A DNA stretch of 64,000 nt from Bubalus kerabau (taxonomy: Eukaryota; Chordata; Mammalia; Artiodactyla; Bovidae). Below, one piece after another: positions 1 through 9,950 of the stretch; positions within the stretch are counted from its first letter, which is position 1; every line of letters begins with the position of its first letter. The notes under the pieces were generated by a model. That model made no database searches. It worked only from the letters and a program-made list of their open reading frames with translations, and was not told the origin of the DNA. Where the stretch lies: NCBI RefSeq assembly GCF_029407905.1, contig NC_073630.1, positions 37,101,001-37,165,000 of the forward strand, in the 5' to 3' direction. The position numbers and the translations under genes were made by a program.

Positions 1-169
1 TTGTGTAGATATATGTTGTCATTTATCTTGGTCATATATCTAGGAGAAGTTCTAGAATATGTGATAACAATATATGATAGCAAACTTTTCCTTTTGAGGA
101 ATTAGAGACTAAAGTCAAAAGCAGCATTTCTACTTGTACTGTATTAGAGTTCCAAATTTTTCACATTTT

Positions 170-362
170 TGTCAGCACTTATTTCTGTTTTATTGATTAT
201 AGACATCCTAGTGGTGGGACATGCTGTCTCATAGTTTAAATTTGTATTTTCCTCATTGTTAATAATTGTGACCTTTTCGTGTGCCTTTTTCTCAAATGCA
301 AAAATGTCCAATAAAATCCTTTGCCCATTAAAAAAAATTATATATTATTTGTCCTTTTATTA
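170..362 (-). mobile_element. Old L1 fragment (ORF2 3' part, antisense)
   Basis: The plus strand reads like the reverse complement of the 3' end of L1 ORF2, with a decayed form of the stretch leading to 'cctttgcccatt'. It probably belongs to the same old element that resumes near 1019, the gap being filled by a BovB piece, a Bov-tA SINE and simple repeats. It is highly diverged and no frame is preserved. Bases 1-169 show nothing I can assign. Confidence 0.6.
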
Positions 363-696
363 CTGTTGTTGTTCAGTCACCATGTTTATTTGTGACCCCA
401 TGTACTGCAGCACACCAGGCTTCCCTGACCCTCACCATCTCCCAAAGTTTGCCCAAGTTCACATCTATTGCATCAGTGATGCCATTTAGCCATCTCATCC
501 TCTGACGCCCTCTTCTTTTCCTTCTGCCCTCAATCTTTCCCAGCATCAGGGACTTTTCCAGAGTCAGCTGTTTGTATCAGCTGACCAAAATACTGGAACT
601 TCAGCTTCAGCATCAGTCCTTGCAATGAGTATTCAGGGTTGATTTCCCTGAAACCAGAATGACTGGTTTGGTCTCATACCTGTCTAAGGATCTTAT
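363..696 (-). mobile_element. BovB LINE, 3'-end fragment
   Basis: The plus strand begins with 'gttcagtcac' and runs through the 'accccatg...ctgcagcac' and 'catctcatcctctg' landmarks that mark the reverse complement of the BovB 3' end. Only the last roughly 330 bases of the element are present, a typical 5' truncation. It is clearly older than the copies near 32 kb and 48 kb because it carries many substitutions and small gaps. Confidence 0.85.
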
Positions 697-724
697 ATAT
701 GTATGTGTGTATATATATATATAA

Positions 725-931
725 GCTTCCCTGTGGCTCAGTGGTAAAGAATCTGTCTGCCAAGCAGGAAACCTGGGTTTAATCCCTGGGTTGGGAAGAT
801 CCACTAGAGAATGAGACAGCAATCTACTCCAGTATTCTTACCTGAGAAATCCCATGGATAGAGGAGTCTGGTGGTCTACAGTCCGCAGGGTCTCAAAAGA
901 GGTGGAAATGACTTAACAACTAAACAACAAC
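725..931 (+). mobile_element. Bov-tA SINE
   Basis: The copy starts with the tRNA-derived head 'gcttccctgtggctcagtgg' with a degenerate B-box-like 'gggtttaatccctgg', followed by the Bov-A body ('ctccagtattcttacctgag', 'cccatggatagaggagtctgg'). These SINEs are transcribed by RNA polymerase III and have a 3' end resembling BovB. The 3' end runs into simple repeats. Confidence 0.9.
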
Positions 932-1012
932 TCTTTCTCTCTTTCTCTCCCAGTGTGTGTGTGTATATATGTGTGTGTGTGAGAGAGAGAATATATGTAG
1001 GTGTGCACATAT
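932..1012. repeat. Pyrimidine tract and (TG)n/(AG)n microsatellite
   Basis: A CT-rich run is followed by interrupted TG and GA dinucleotide repeats directly behind the SINE tail. SINE tails commonly seed such tracts. Confidence 0.8.
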
Positions 1013-1018
1013 CTCACT

Positions 1019-2276
1019 TTAGTGATGTTATCCTTTGAAGCAAAAAATTACTAAATTTGATAAAGTTCTGTGTGTATATGACTATTATTTATTTCCATTT
1101 ATCACTTTTGTTTTGTTGTCATATTTCAGAAGCCTTTTCTGAACCATGATAACAAAGATATAAGGAATGGCCAAGAAGTTTGTTCATGTTTTCCTTTACA
1201 TTTCATGGAAAAACCCACATGGACTTTTTGGCGAACCTAATGTACTTCTGTATTTCCACGTGGAGTTTCATATCTTTATTTCTTGCATTATATGTTGCAG
1301 CACTGTTTATTGAAGAGACTATTCTTTCTTCCTTTGAATTGTCTTGGCATCCTTATCAAAAATCAATTAACCATAAATCTAAGGATTTATTTCTGAACTC
1401 TCATGTCTATTTCAATGTTCATTATTATCCCAGTTTCATGATGTCCTGGCTACTATGGCTTTGTCAGAAGTTTTTAAATCTGAAGTGTGAGTCTTCCACT
1501 TTGTTCTTTCCTACGTTGTTTTGACTATCCTGCATCCCTTAAAATTCCACATGAATATTAGCATCCAGTTTTTTTATTTCTGCAAAAAAATAAGTAAGCA
1601 TCTGATAGTCTGATGGAATTGCAGTGAAAGTGTAAATCAGTTTAGGATTTAGGATTTCCATCTTTGCCACCATAAGTCTTATAATCCATGAAAAAAGAGT
1701 ATCTTTTTATTTATTTAGGCCTTATTTAATTTGTTTCTACGGTGTTTTGAAGTTGTCAGAGTATACTTAGCACTTATTTCATTTTTGCTGAGTATTAGAT
1801 TCTTCTTAGTGCTACTTTAAAATTTTAAAGTTCATTTTTGGATTATATGTTGCTGGTGTAGAGAACACAACTGATTTTTTGTAAATTGATCATGTGTCTG
1901 TAAACTTGATGAACTTATTTATTAGTTTGAATATTATGTGGATTCCATGGGATTTTATATATATATAAAATCATTTTATCTGGAAATACAGTTTTTCTGC
2001 TCTTCTACTTTGGATGTCTTTTATTTCACTTATTTATCAGCCTATTTATCCTGGCTAAAACCCCCAGAACAATGTTGAATAGAGGTGGTGAGAGATGGTT
2101 TCTTTATCTTGTCCCTAGTTTAGGGAGCAAACATTGAGTCCTTACCCATCAAGTAAGATGTTAGTTGTGGGATGTTATAACTATCATATATCAGATTGAA
2201 AAACTCCCTTGAGAAGTCACTTTATTTACTTTTTATCCTGAAAAAGTATTGGGTTTTTTCAAATACTTCCACAGGT
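1019..2276 (-). mobile_element. Old L1, ORF2 reverse-transcriptase/C-terminal region, antisense
   Basis: The plus strand follows the reverse complement of mammalian L1 ORF2 for over 1.2 kb; recognisable landmarks include 'ttgaagagactattctttc', 'caattaaccataaat' and 'aatgttgaatagaggtgg'. It is strongly diverged with many stops, so it predates the ruminant-specific repeats. The 114-codon plus-strand frame at 1180-1524 is an antisense shadow. The BovB at 2277 begins immediately behind it. Confidence 0.8.
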
Positions 2277-2525
2277 ATTCAATGTTCAAATTACTGCACA
2301 GTTGCACTCATTTCACATGCTAGAAAAGGAATGATCAAAATTCTCCAAGCTAGCTTCAAAGCACATGAACTGAGAAAAATTCAAGGTGTTCAGGTTGGAT
2401 TTAGAAAAGGCAGATGAACCAGAGATCAAATTGCCAGCATCCATTGGATCATAGAAAAAGAAAGATAATTCCAGAAAAAATATCCACTTCTGCTTCATTG
2501 ACTATGCTAAAGCCTTTGACTGTGT

Positions 2526-2603
2526 TCAGTTCAGTTCAGTCACTCAGTCATATCCAACTCTTTGTGACCCCATGGAGGGCAGCACGCCAGTCTTCCCTGT
2601 CCA
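2526..2603 (-). mobile_element. 78-bp BovB 3'-end insertion inside BovB
   Basis: This is the reverse complement of the extreme BovB 3' end ('tcagttcagttcagtcactc' at its start), inserted into the BovB reverse-transcriptase region. An 11-bp TSD flanks it: TTTGACTGTGT at 2515-2525 and TTTGATTGTGT at 2604-2614, with one mismatch. The host BovB sequence is continuous across the pair. It is therefore a severely 5'-truncated retrotransposition event rather than a rearrangement. Confidence 0.85.
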
Positions 2604-2944
2604 TTTGATTGTGTGGATCACAAGCAAGCAGTGGGAAATTCTTCAAGAGATGGGAATACCAGACTACCTAACCTGCCTCCTGAGAAACCTTTATGCAGTT
2701 CAAGAAGCAACAGTTAGAACCAGATATGGAACAACAGACTGGTTCCAAATTGGGAAAGGAGTATGTCAAGGCTGTATATTGTCACCCTGCTTATTTAACT
2801 TATATGCAGAATACATCATGTGAAACACTGGGCTGTATGAAGCACAAACTGGAATCCAGATTGCCAGAAGAAATATCAATAACCTCAGATATGCAGATGA
2901 TACCATCCTTATGGGAGAAAACAAGGGGAACTAAAGAGCCTCTT

Positions 2945-3214
2945 TGGAGAAGGAAATGGCACCCCACTCTAGTTCTCTTGCCTGGAAAATCCCATGGACG
3001 GAGGAGCCTGGAAGGCTGCAGTCCATGGGGTCACTAAGAGTCGGACACGACTGAATGACTTCACTTTCACTTTTCACTTTTATGCATTGGAGAAGGAACT
3101 GGCAACCCATTCCAGTGTTCTTGCCTGGAGAATCCCAGGGTTGGGGGAGCCTGGTGGGCTGCCATCTATGGGGTCGCACAGAGTTGGACACGACTGAAGT
3201 GACTTAGCAGTAGC
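2945..3214 (+). mobile_element. Bov-A2 SINE
   Basis: Dimeric Bov-A2: two Bov-A units joined by the 'ttcactttcacttttcac' linker near 3060-3077, with an AGC-type tail ('cttagcagtagc'). The TSD is AAAGAGCCTCTT at 2933-2944 and 3215-3226, a perfect 12-bp match. It interrupts the BovB at 2277-4236. Confidence 0.95.
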
Positions 3215-3450
3215 AAAGAGCCTCTTGATGAAGGTGAAAGAGGAATATGAAAAAGCTGGCTTAAAACTCAACATTCAAAAAACTAAGATCATGGCATCTG
3301 GTCCCATCATTTCATGGCAAATAGATGGGGAAACAATGTAAACAGTGACAGATTTTATTTTCTTGGGCTCCAAATTCACTGCAGATGGTGACTACAGCCA
3401 TGAAATTAAAAGATGCTTACTCCTTGGCAGGAAAGTTATGACCAACCTAG

Positions 3451-3721
3451 CTGCTGCTGCTAAGTCACTTCAGTCGTGTCCGACTCTGTGTGACCCCATA
3501 GACATCGGTGCACCAGGCTACCCCGTCCCTGGGATTCTCCAGGCAACAACACTGGAGTGGGTTGCCATTTCCTTCTCCAATGCATGAAAGGGAAAAGTGA
3601 AAGTGAAGTCTCTCAGTCGTGTCCGACTCTTTGCGACCCCATGGTCTGCAGCCCACCAGGCTCCTCTGTCCATGGGATTTTCCAGGCAAGAGTACTGGAG
3701 TGGGGTGCCATTGCCTTCTCC
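3451..3721 (-). mobile_element. Bov-A2 SINE
   Basis: Dimeric Bov-A2 in reverse orientation: the plus strand starts with the (CTG)n tail, followed by both Bov-A units and the 'agtgaaagtgaag' linker. The TSD ATGACCAACCTAG at 3438-3450 and 3722-3734 is perfect. It is the second SINE in the same host BovB, in the opposite orientation to the one at 2945. Confidence 0.95.
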
Positions 3722-4236
3722 ATGACCAACCTAGACAGCATGTTTAAAAGCAGAGACATTACTTTGCCAACAAAGATCCATCTAGTCAAAGGTATGGTTT
3801 TTCCATTAGTCATGTATGGGTGTGAGAGTCGGACCATAAAGAAGGCTGAGCAGTGGGGAACTGATGCTTTTGAAATGTGGTGTTTGAGAAGACTCTTGAG
3901 AATCCCTTGGACTGCAAGGAGATCAAACCAGTCAATCCTAAAGTAAATCAATCCTGAAATATTGACTGGAAGGATTGATGCTGAAGCTGAAGCTCCAATA
4001 CTTTTGGCCACCTGATTTGAAGGGCTGACTCATCAGAAAAGACCCTGATGTTGGGAAAGACTGAAGGCAGGAGGAGAAGGGGACAGCAGAGGATGAGATG
4101 GTTGGATGGCATCACTGACTGAATGGACATGAGTTTGAACAAGCTTCAGGAGATGATGAAGCACAGATAAGCCTGATTTGCTGCAGGCCATGGGCTCACA
4201 AAGAGTCCAACACACTGAGCAGCTGAACAACAGCAA

Positions 4237-5055
4237 TGAAACGGCTATTTATTTTAATTAAAAAAAACTATGTATTTAATGGGAAAATCAAATATAATTA
4301 TTCCACTCTTAATATGTAATTTAAATTAGGTCCAAAATCAGACATTGGCCTAATGCAAGAAAGAAAGAGCCTTTTATAGGGAATCATATCTAATAGGATC
4401 AAAGTTTTTCACTCAAAGAATGCTTCATCCCTGTGTTGTAATCCTGTAGTTCTTGACTCACTAGTTCAAATGATAGTGTATGATATTCATGTGAATGTAA
4501 TTTGATAATTTGACACATTGTCTTCACACATGTAAAGCATATGTTTTCTTGACGAAAACTACCATTACCTGCTATCTTCTGTAATTTTATAACCAAGAAA
4601 TAAAACAGAAATGTGTACAAAATGATATATTTTAAAACATTATCTTTTACAAAGATCTCTGATATTTTGTCTCTATCACACATTTATTTGCAAACACACA
4701 CACACACAGCCAGACACCATCATGACTTGGGATTTTCTTTCCACTGTATTATTCAATATTTTTATAATTTACAACTGTCATAAATTCCACGGACTGCTAT
4801 GTTGCATTTGCTGGTCCTTCAGTTTTTTAAGAGTAAATAAAGGCAGATCATTTTCCTCCCTAGCATTTAACAAAATCATAATGAGAAATACGCAATAGTA
4901 ACACTAAGTGATATGATTTTGATGCCTTCTACAGATGCCAGAAATCCCAGTCCCATTATTTTACAAACATAATAAGTGCCCATTAACATCATATGTTAAC
5001 ATATTCAAGCATCCCCATATCGGTTTTGCCATGAAATGCTTGAAAAGGGAAAAGA
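4237..5055. other. No gene or recognised repeat
   Basis: AT-rich, apparently single-copy DNA. The only structure noted is a short (AC)n tract at about 4694-4709. Short frames here show no recognisable protein similarity. Confidence 0.6.
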
Positions 5056-5265
5056 GGAAGTGTTAGTTGCTCAGTTGTGTCCGACTCTTAGGAACCCTAT
5101 GTTCTGTAGTCTGCCAGGTTTGTCTGTCCATGGAATTCTCCAGGCAAGAGTACTGGAGTGGGTTACCATTTCCTTCTCCAGGGGATCTTCCTGATGGAGG
5201 GATCAAAGGCAGGTTTCCTTCATTGCGGGCAAATTATTTACTGACTGAGTCTCCAGGGAAACCCT
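5056..5265 (-). mobile_element. Bov-tA SINE
   Basis: The Bov-A body is read in reverse ('gttgctcagttgtgtccgac', 'ggcaagagtactggagtggg') and is followed by the reverse complement of the tRNA-like head ending 'ctccagggaaacc'. It is moderately diverged. I did not find a clean TSD. Confidence 0.9.
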
Positions 5266-6319
5266 AACTATGTTTAACTAGTTTGACAAAAAAGTAAACT
5301 TTTAAGGAAAATACCTCTGAAAATTCACGTCTCATTTTCAAATTAGGAAAACACACACACAAAAAACAATATTTAGGCTCCCTTTGTATGCCTCCTGCCC
5401 CTTAACTGTCATTCAAACACTTGTAAATTATCACATGTACATATATATGCATATGTGCATATAATATTATGCATCTATATCTACATGTATATCTACATAT
5501 AGATATATTGTGTATACATCATAAATAGAAGCAAGGCCGTGTATTTAATACATAAGCTACCAACTCAATATCTTGCTGAGATGCAGTTGAAATATTTCTC
5601 TAAATTTTAGGTTTAGATTTAGAGTTCTAGATTACTTGTGGAATGTTTTAGAACATGGTTGATTTTCTTTTCTAGTTTTTCCCCATTTCAGCTTAGTTAA
5701 TAGAGGGACATTTAACTATAGTAGTTTTTTATCCAAATCAACTTAACACCTTTTTCTGAAGAAAACTGGAAATTTAAAGTCTAAATAAGTTAAAAACACA
5801 TGTTTTATTTTTCACTGATAGAATAAAAGAAATCCATGATTTCTGCAGACTTTCTTAAAAAGAGCAAAGGATTGTCTTTTCCTAGGCTTAAAAAATGGAC
5901 TAAAATTTTACAAAATAATTAATTTTAAATTTTTATAATATCATTTATTTCTCATTTATTTTTTGCATTTAAGTAAAAAGAAATATATTCAGGGAAATGT
6001 CACATTACATTATTACATGCTCTGAGATAGAAAAAAAAAAAACATGTATCACTTTACAGTTCCAGAGTTTGCTTTGTGATAATGGTTCTATGTGAAACTT
6101 TCAGTCAACTGTTCACAGCAAAACTGTGCAGCTCTCCCATTGTTCCAGTAAAGTCACATGTATTCTGTCTTTCAACCCCAAACATGTGAATGACAGCTGA
6201 ACTGTTTTGGTTGGCATTCTGAATATAGGACACATAGTTTTAATGAAAGAGTACATTCCCTGTAGCATAAAGAACAATTTGAGCATAATTGTAGATTATT
6301 TGTCTCTAATGTATTAAAT
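5266..6319. other. No gene or recognised repeat
   Basis: AT-rich, apparently single-copy DNA. It contains a TATG/ATAC-rich low-complexity stretch at about 5430-5525 and an A12 run near 6030. No convincing coding frame. Confidence 0.6.
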
Positions 6320-6529
6320 GGCTTCCCAGCTGACTCAATGGTAAAGAATCTGCCTGCCAATGAAGGAGATGCAAGTGACATGGGTCCGATCCCTGGATCA
6401 GGATGATCACCGGAGAAGGAAATGGCAACCCACTCCAGTATTCTTGCCTGGAGAATCCCATGGACAGAGGAGCCTGGTGGGCTACAGTCCATAGGTTGCA
6501 AAGAGTCAGTATGACTGAGAGACTGAGCA
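6320..6529 (+). mobile_element. Bov-tA SINE
   Basis: The tRNA-derived head ('ggcttcccagctgactcaat') and the Bov-A body with 'attcttgcctggagaatccc' end in an 'actgagcaa' tail. The short repeat TATTAAAT before the element and ATATTAATAAAT after it may be an eroded TSD. Confidence 0.9.
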
Positions 6530-8338
6530 AGATATTAATAAATGATAACTAAATTGAAGTGTTTGGCTCCAAGCCAAAACCCTCCAGTGATTTTTTCAGG
6601 GATGATGGTAGAGAATTACAAAGATTTTTTCTGACATGCTTCACAGGGAAAGCTGCCCTCCTGATACCAAAAATGGTGCATAGAAAACACTTTGTAGTCT
6701 CTGAAGAGAGTTGGACTTATATCTGCTTTGCATAAGTCTTCTCTTGTGCAATTGCATTCTAGCCCTTCTATTAATGGCCCTCCTCTGAGACCTTCCTGGG
6801 GTGCTTCTGCTGAGACGTCCATATAGAGGGAGAAGAAGGAAGTTCAAAATACTGTTTTCCGTTCTGACTCATAACTCATCACTTCTCTACTCCTATCACT
6901 TCTCCTTGCCTCTGGGTCCATACATTCAAGAATCTTTTGTTCAGAATTCCCTCAGCCATGAGACCATGACATGCACCCTCATCTGTTTTGATATACTTAT
7001 TTGACCCATACCCAGCACTCTTCTATGGGGAAGAATGGGATACTGGGGGAGTTATCGTTTTCTCTTTTAATCTCTTACTACAAATGATTAAGGTCTTGAC
7101 TGCTCATCATTTTGGCTTGTTGTCTTAATCCCTACACTGTCTTAACCACTGACACCTGCCACAGGAGCTCTCTCAAGTTCAGTCCAGCTTTTTAAATGTT
7201 TATTCTGCCTCTATTTAAATTCAACAGAACAAACCAATTTAATACACCTAGAAAGCAAAAGCTCTCTGGCTTCTTCATACAGGCAAAAAGAGTGTCATTC
7301 ATAATGAAACCCTGAACCCAGTTTTTCACATGTAAATTATGTCACATTTATCAATTCACAGAGTCAGTTGCTCCCAGGCCTAGGTTTAGTATATTAAAAG
7401 GGTCAAGAAAATTAAACTGATTTCAAAATTAAATCATAACCCATGGGAGAAAATTGATTATACCTTCTAGAGTAGGAGTTCCAAGTAGCAGTTAGTTGAG
7501 TTATCTCAGGCAGGTTGCTCTCTCTAGGAGTTCAGTTTATCAACAAAATAAAGACCTATGAATAACATATCATGAAATTAACTTAATATTTAAAATTAAC
7601 AGTCTGTAAAATATAATTTTCATATTGCCTGCACATAATTGGTATTTATCGAATTTAGCCATTTTTATCAAAATCATTAGTAATATTAGAGTCAGATTCA
7701 AAACACATTGTTATGCTTTTTTTCTTACTGTCATATGTCTGAGTAGGTTCCTTGTGTCTTCATAAATTGAGATCATTATAATTATTTCCTTTTCATTGTA
7801 TTCCTTCCCTCAACTATGGACTTTATTAAATAAATGATTTTTTTAGCTCTTTCTATACAGACGATGAAAAAGACATTGTGCATACAAAGATACACTCATC
7901 TTTGTGGCAGAAAAAATGCAAACACACTGTGACAATATAACACTTTAATTTAGTAAAGAATACATGCATGTATGCACCTAATTTAACACTGCTTGAGCCC
8001 TTACCATATGTATTACATTGTGCAACATACTCTGGGAAGTGTAGCTGATGGATAGCAGCAACATCTTTTCTCTGAGACAATAAAAATTGGAGTAGAAAGT
8101 CCATTTCTGCTCATAGAAGGGTAGCTTGTATTAGACTTACCAAGCATCCAAAAACAATAGCAAAAATGTAAACAATAAAAAAAAACAATTATTTTAAGGG
8201 ACTGGAGAGCAACTAAAGTCAGTATCCTGGTGAAAAATGAAGCAGACTAGGTGCAAAGGGTTGAATAATGTCCTTTGCAAATTCATTTCTACCCAGAATA
8301 CCAGAATAGGACCTAATTTGAAAATATTATATAACTAC
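6530..8338. other. Apparently single-copy region without a recognised gene
   Basis: About 1.8 kb with no repeat I can name. Two overlapping minus-strand frames at 6616-6847 (68 codons each) are in different frames and match no family I know, so I do not call them genes. The part 6600-7000 is slightly richer in GC than its surroundings. Confidence 0.55.
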
Positions 8339-8352
8339 ATTAATCACCATAA

Positions 8353-8482
8353 GTGAAGTGAAGTGAAGTCACTCAGTCGTGTCCAACCCTCAGCGACCCC
8401 ATGGACTGCAGCCTACCAGGCTCCTCCATCCATGGGATTCTCCAGGCAAGAGTACTGGAGTGGGGTGCCATTGCCTTCTCCA
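8353..8482 (-). mobile_element. Bov-A monomer SINE
   Basis: A single Bov-A unit with 'gtgaagtgaag' at the plus-strand left end and 'ccattgccttctcc' at the right. The TSD ATTAATCACCATAA at 8339-8352 and 8483-8496 is a perfect 14-bp match, so the insertion is fairly young. It lacks both the tRNA head and the second unit. Confidence 0.93.
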
Positions 8483-8785
8483 ATTAATCACCATAAAGAT
8501 CTTCATATTGCTCTTTTATAGTCACACACATTTCTCTTCACCCTATTTGATTCCTTAACTGCTGGGAAACACCAGATTTTTAATAATCTTCAAGTATATT
8601 TTAATATATCCCCAATCTAAATAAAAAATGGAATGAAAATTTTGAAGATATCCATTGTAAGAGGCAAAGAGTAGCCTATTTGTGTACCCACAACCCATAT
8701 TTCAGACATATGTATTATTTATTTGGATAAGTCATCAATTAAGATGTGAAAACTATAACCAGCATATACAAACATTAGTAGAAAT

Positions 8786-8928
8786 TGGAAACTTCCTGCC
8801 CGTCCAGTGGCCATTCAGTGAAAGCATTTGAGTGCTTTTGTGGCCAAGGGCCCAGGTTCAATACCTTGTCAGGGAACTAAGATCCTGCAAGCCATGTGAC
8901 CTGCTTCCACCACTCAAAAAAGAAAAAC
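8786..8928 (+). mobile_element. CHR-type cetartiodactyl SINE
   Basis: The sequence carries the tRNA-like head 'cttcctgcccgtccagtgg', the B-box-like 'aggttcaataccttg', then 'gtcagggaactaagatcctg' and 'gcaagccatgtgacc' with an A-rich tail. This pattern is the CHR SINE family shared by whales, hippos and ruminants. A 10-bp TSD with one mismatch (TAGTAGAAAT at 8776, TAGTGGAAAT at 8929) supports the boundaries. Confidence 0.85.
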
Positions 8929-8939
8929 TAGTGGAAATA

Positions 8940-9950
8940 ATATATTTTCTGAAAGAAAACGCAGCACTGTGAATACAGTTATTTACATATGATCTAAAGT
9001 TATGCCTCTTTGTTCTTGTCATAATCAGATGATGTATCCAGAAATACTCTTTTATGATGTTCATTGACAAGTAATATACAAAAATAAAAACAAGACAATT
9101 CTAAGTGCATAGAAATAGAAGGTCAGATAATAGAAATTGTATTCTTAAAGACTGTATAAGTTGGATAATAATAATAATATCTAACTTGAACAAATATTAT
9201 TTAGAAGTATAGTGATCTGATTTTGAATTATGGTTCAAGCAATTATTCTTATGTTGCAGATAATTTCTGCAAACTTCAATTTTGTTTTCTATGAGTTGTT
9301 TGTGTATTAATTAAATGTAAAGCATTTAATGCAGTTTCTGATATATATTAATTGTGCATTGCATGCTGCTTCATATCATCTGTTCTCTTCAAAAGATGTT
9401 ACTTCACTAGATTGTGTGTGTGTGTGGCTGTATAATCTGAGAGAGAGAGATGGTACAGAGATAATAATGACCTAAACCAAAAATTAACCATGGTTAACCT
9501 TAGGCTGTGGATTTAACTAGTATAACTTTTTTTTTCAAAATTGTATATATTTTCCAATGCTTTTGAGTTTATCTATTTACTTTGTAATTAGAATAAAACT
9601 TTGTTTAAACATAATTTAGGTACTGTATGTTTTCTAGGAAGTAGGTTTGATGAAATTGTAATAAAGTTACATGTGAGGAAAACAAACTTTTTATCATCTG
9701 TTCATATTAGTCAAGAAAGATAAGAATTCACAAGCTCTTTCAGAGATGGCAGACTTCTGAACTTTGAACCCAGAGACTTTTCCACTGGGATATTTATCAA
9801 ATGTCAAAGAGAAAGTCACATTTATTAAGTATATTTCCTAAAGTCTTTAGTACATTACATCAAAGTTACTGAATATCTTTTTTATCGTTCATAAAGTGGG
9901 GAAGAAGACAGGAAAAAATATGTGCAATATGTAAAGGTCTCTGTTTTACA
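8940..9950. other. No gene or recognised repeat
   Basis: AT-rich, apparently single-copy DNA with a short (TG)n tract near 9414-9424 and (GA)n near 9440-9449. The 70-codon minus-strand frame at 8858-9070 overlaps the CHR SINE and is not a gene. Confidence 0.6.

Larger units (their letters stand above)
2277..4236 (+). mobile_element. BovB LINE, 5'-truncated, carrying three nested insertions
   Basis: BovB encodes an RTE-type endonuclease/reverse-transcriptase polyprotein. This copy starts within the reverse-transcriptase domain (decayed 'VQVGFRKGR' near 2385-2415) and runs to the element's 3' end near 4236. The pieces at about 2277-2525, 2604-2944, 3215-3450 and 3722-4236 are collinear once the inserts at 2526-2603, 2945-3214 and 3451-3721 are removed. 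The endonuclease part is absent and frames are broken; the region that normally encodes YADD reads in another frame near 2885-2905. Confidence 0.92.

Noticed and set aside
725..800. tRNA-like sequence as a tRNA gene
   Set aside because: It is the tRNA-derived head of a Bov-tA SINE; the same head occurs in all Bov-tA copies and lacks a complete tRNA fold.
1180..1524. 114-codon plus-strand frame with membrane-like composition
   Set aside because: It is the reverse complement of old L1 ORF2; T-rich antisense of A-rich L1 gives hydrophobic frames.
6616..6847. Two overlapping 68-codon minus-strand frames
   Set aside because: Short, in different frames, with no recognised similarity and no gene context.
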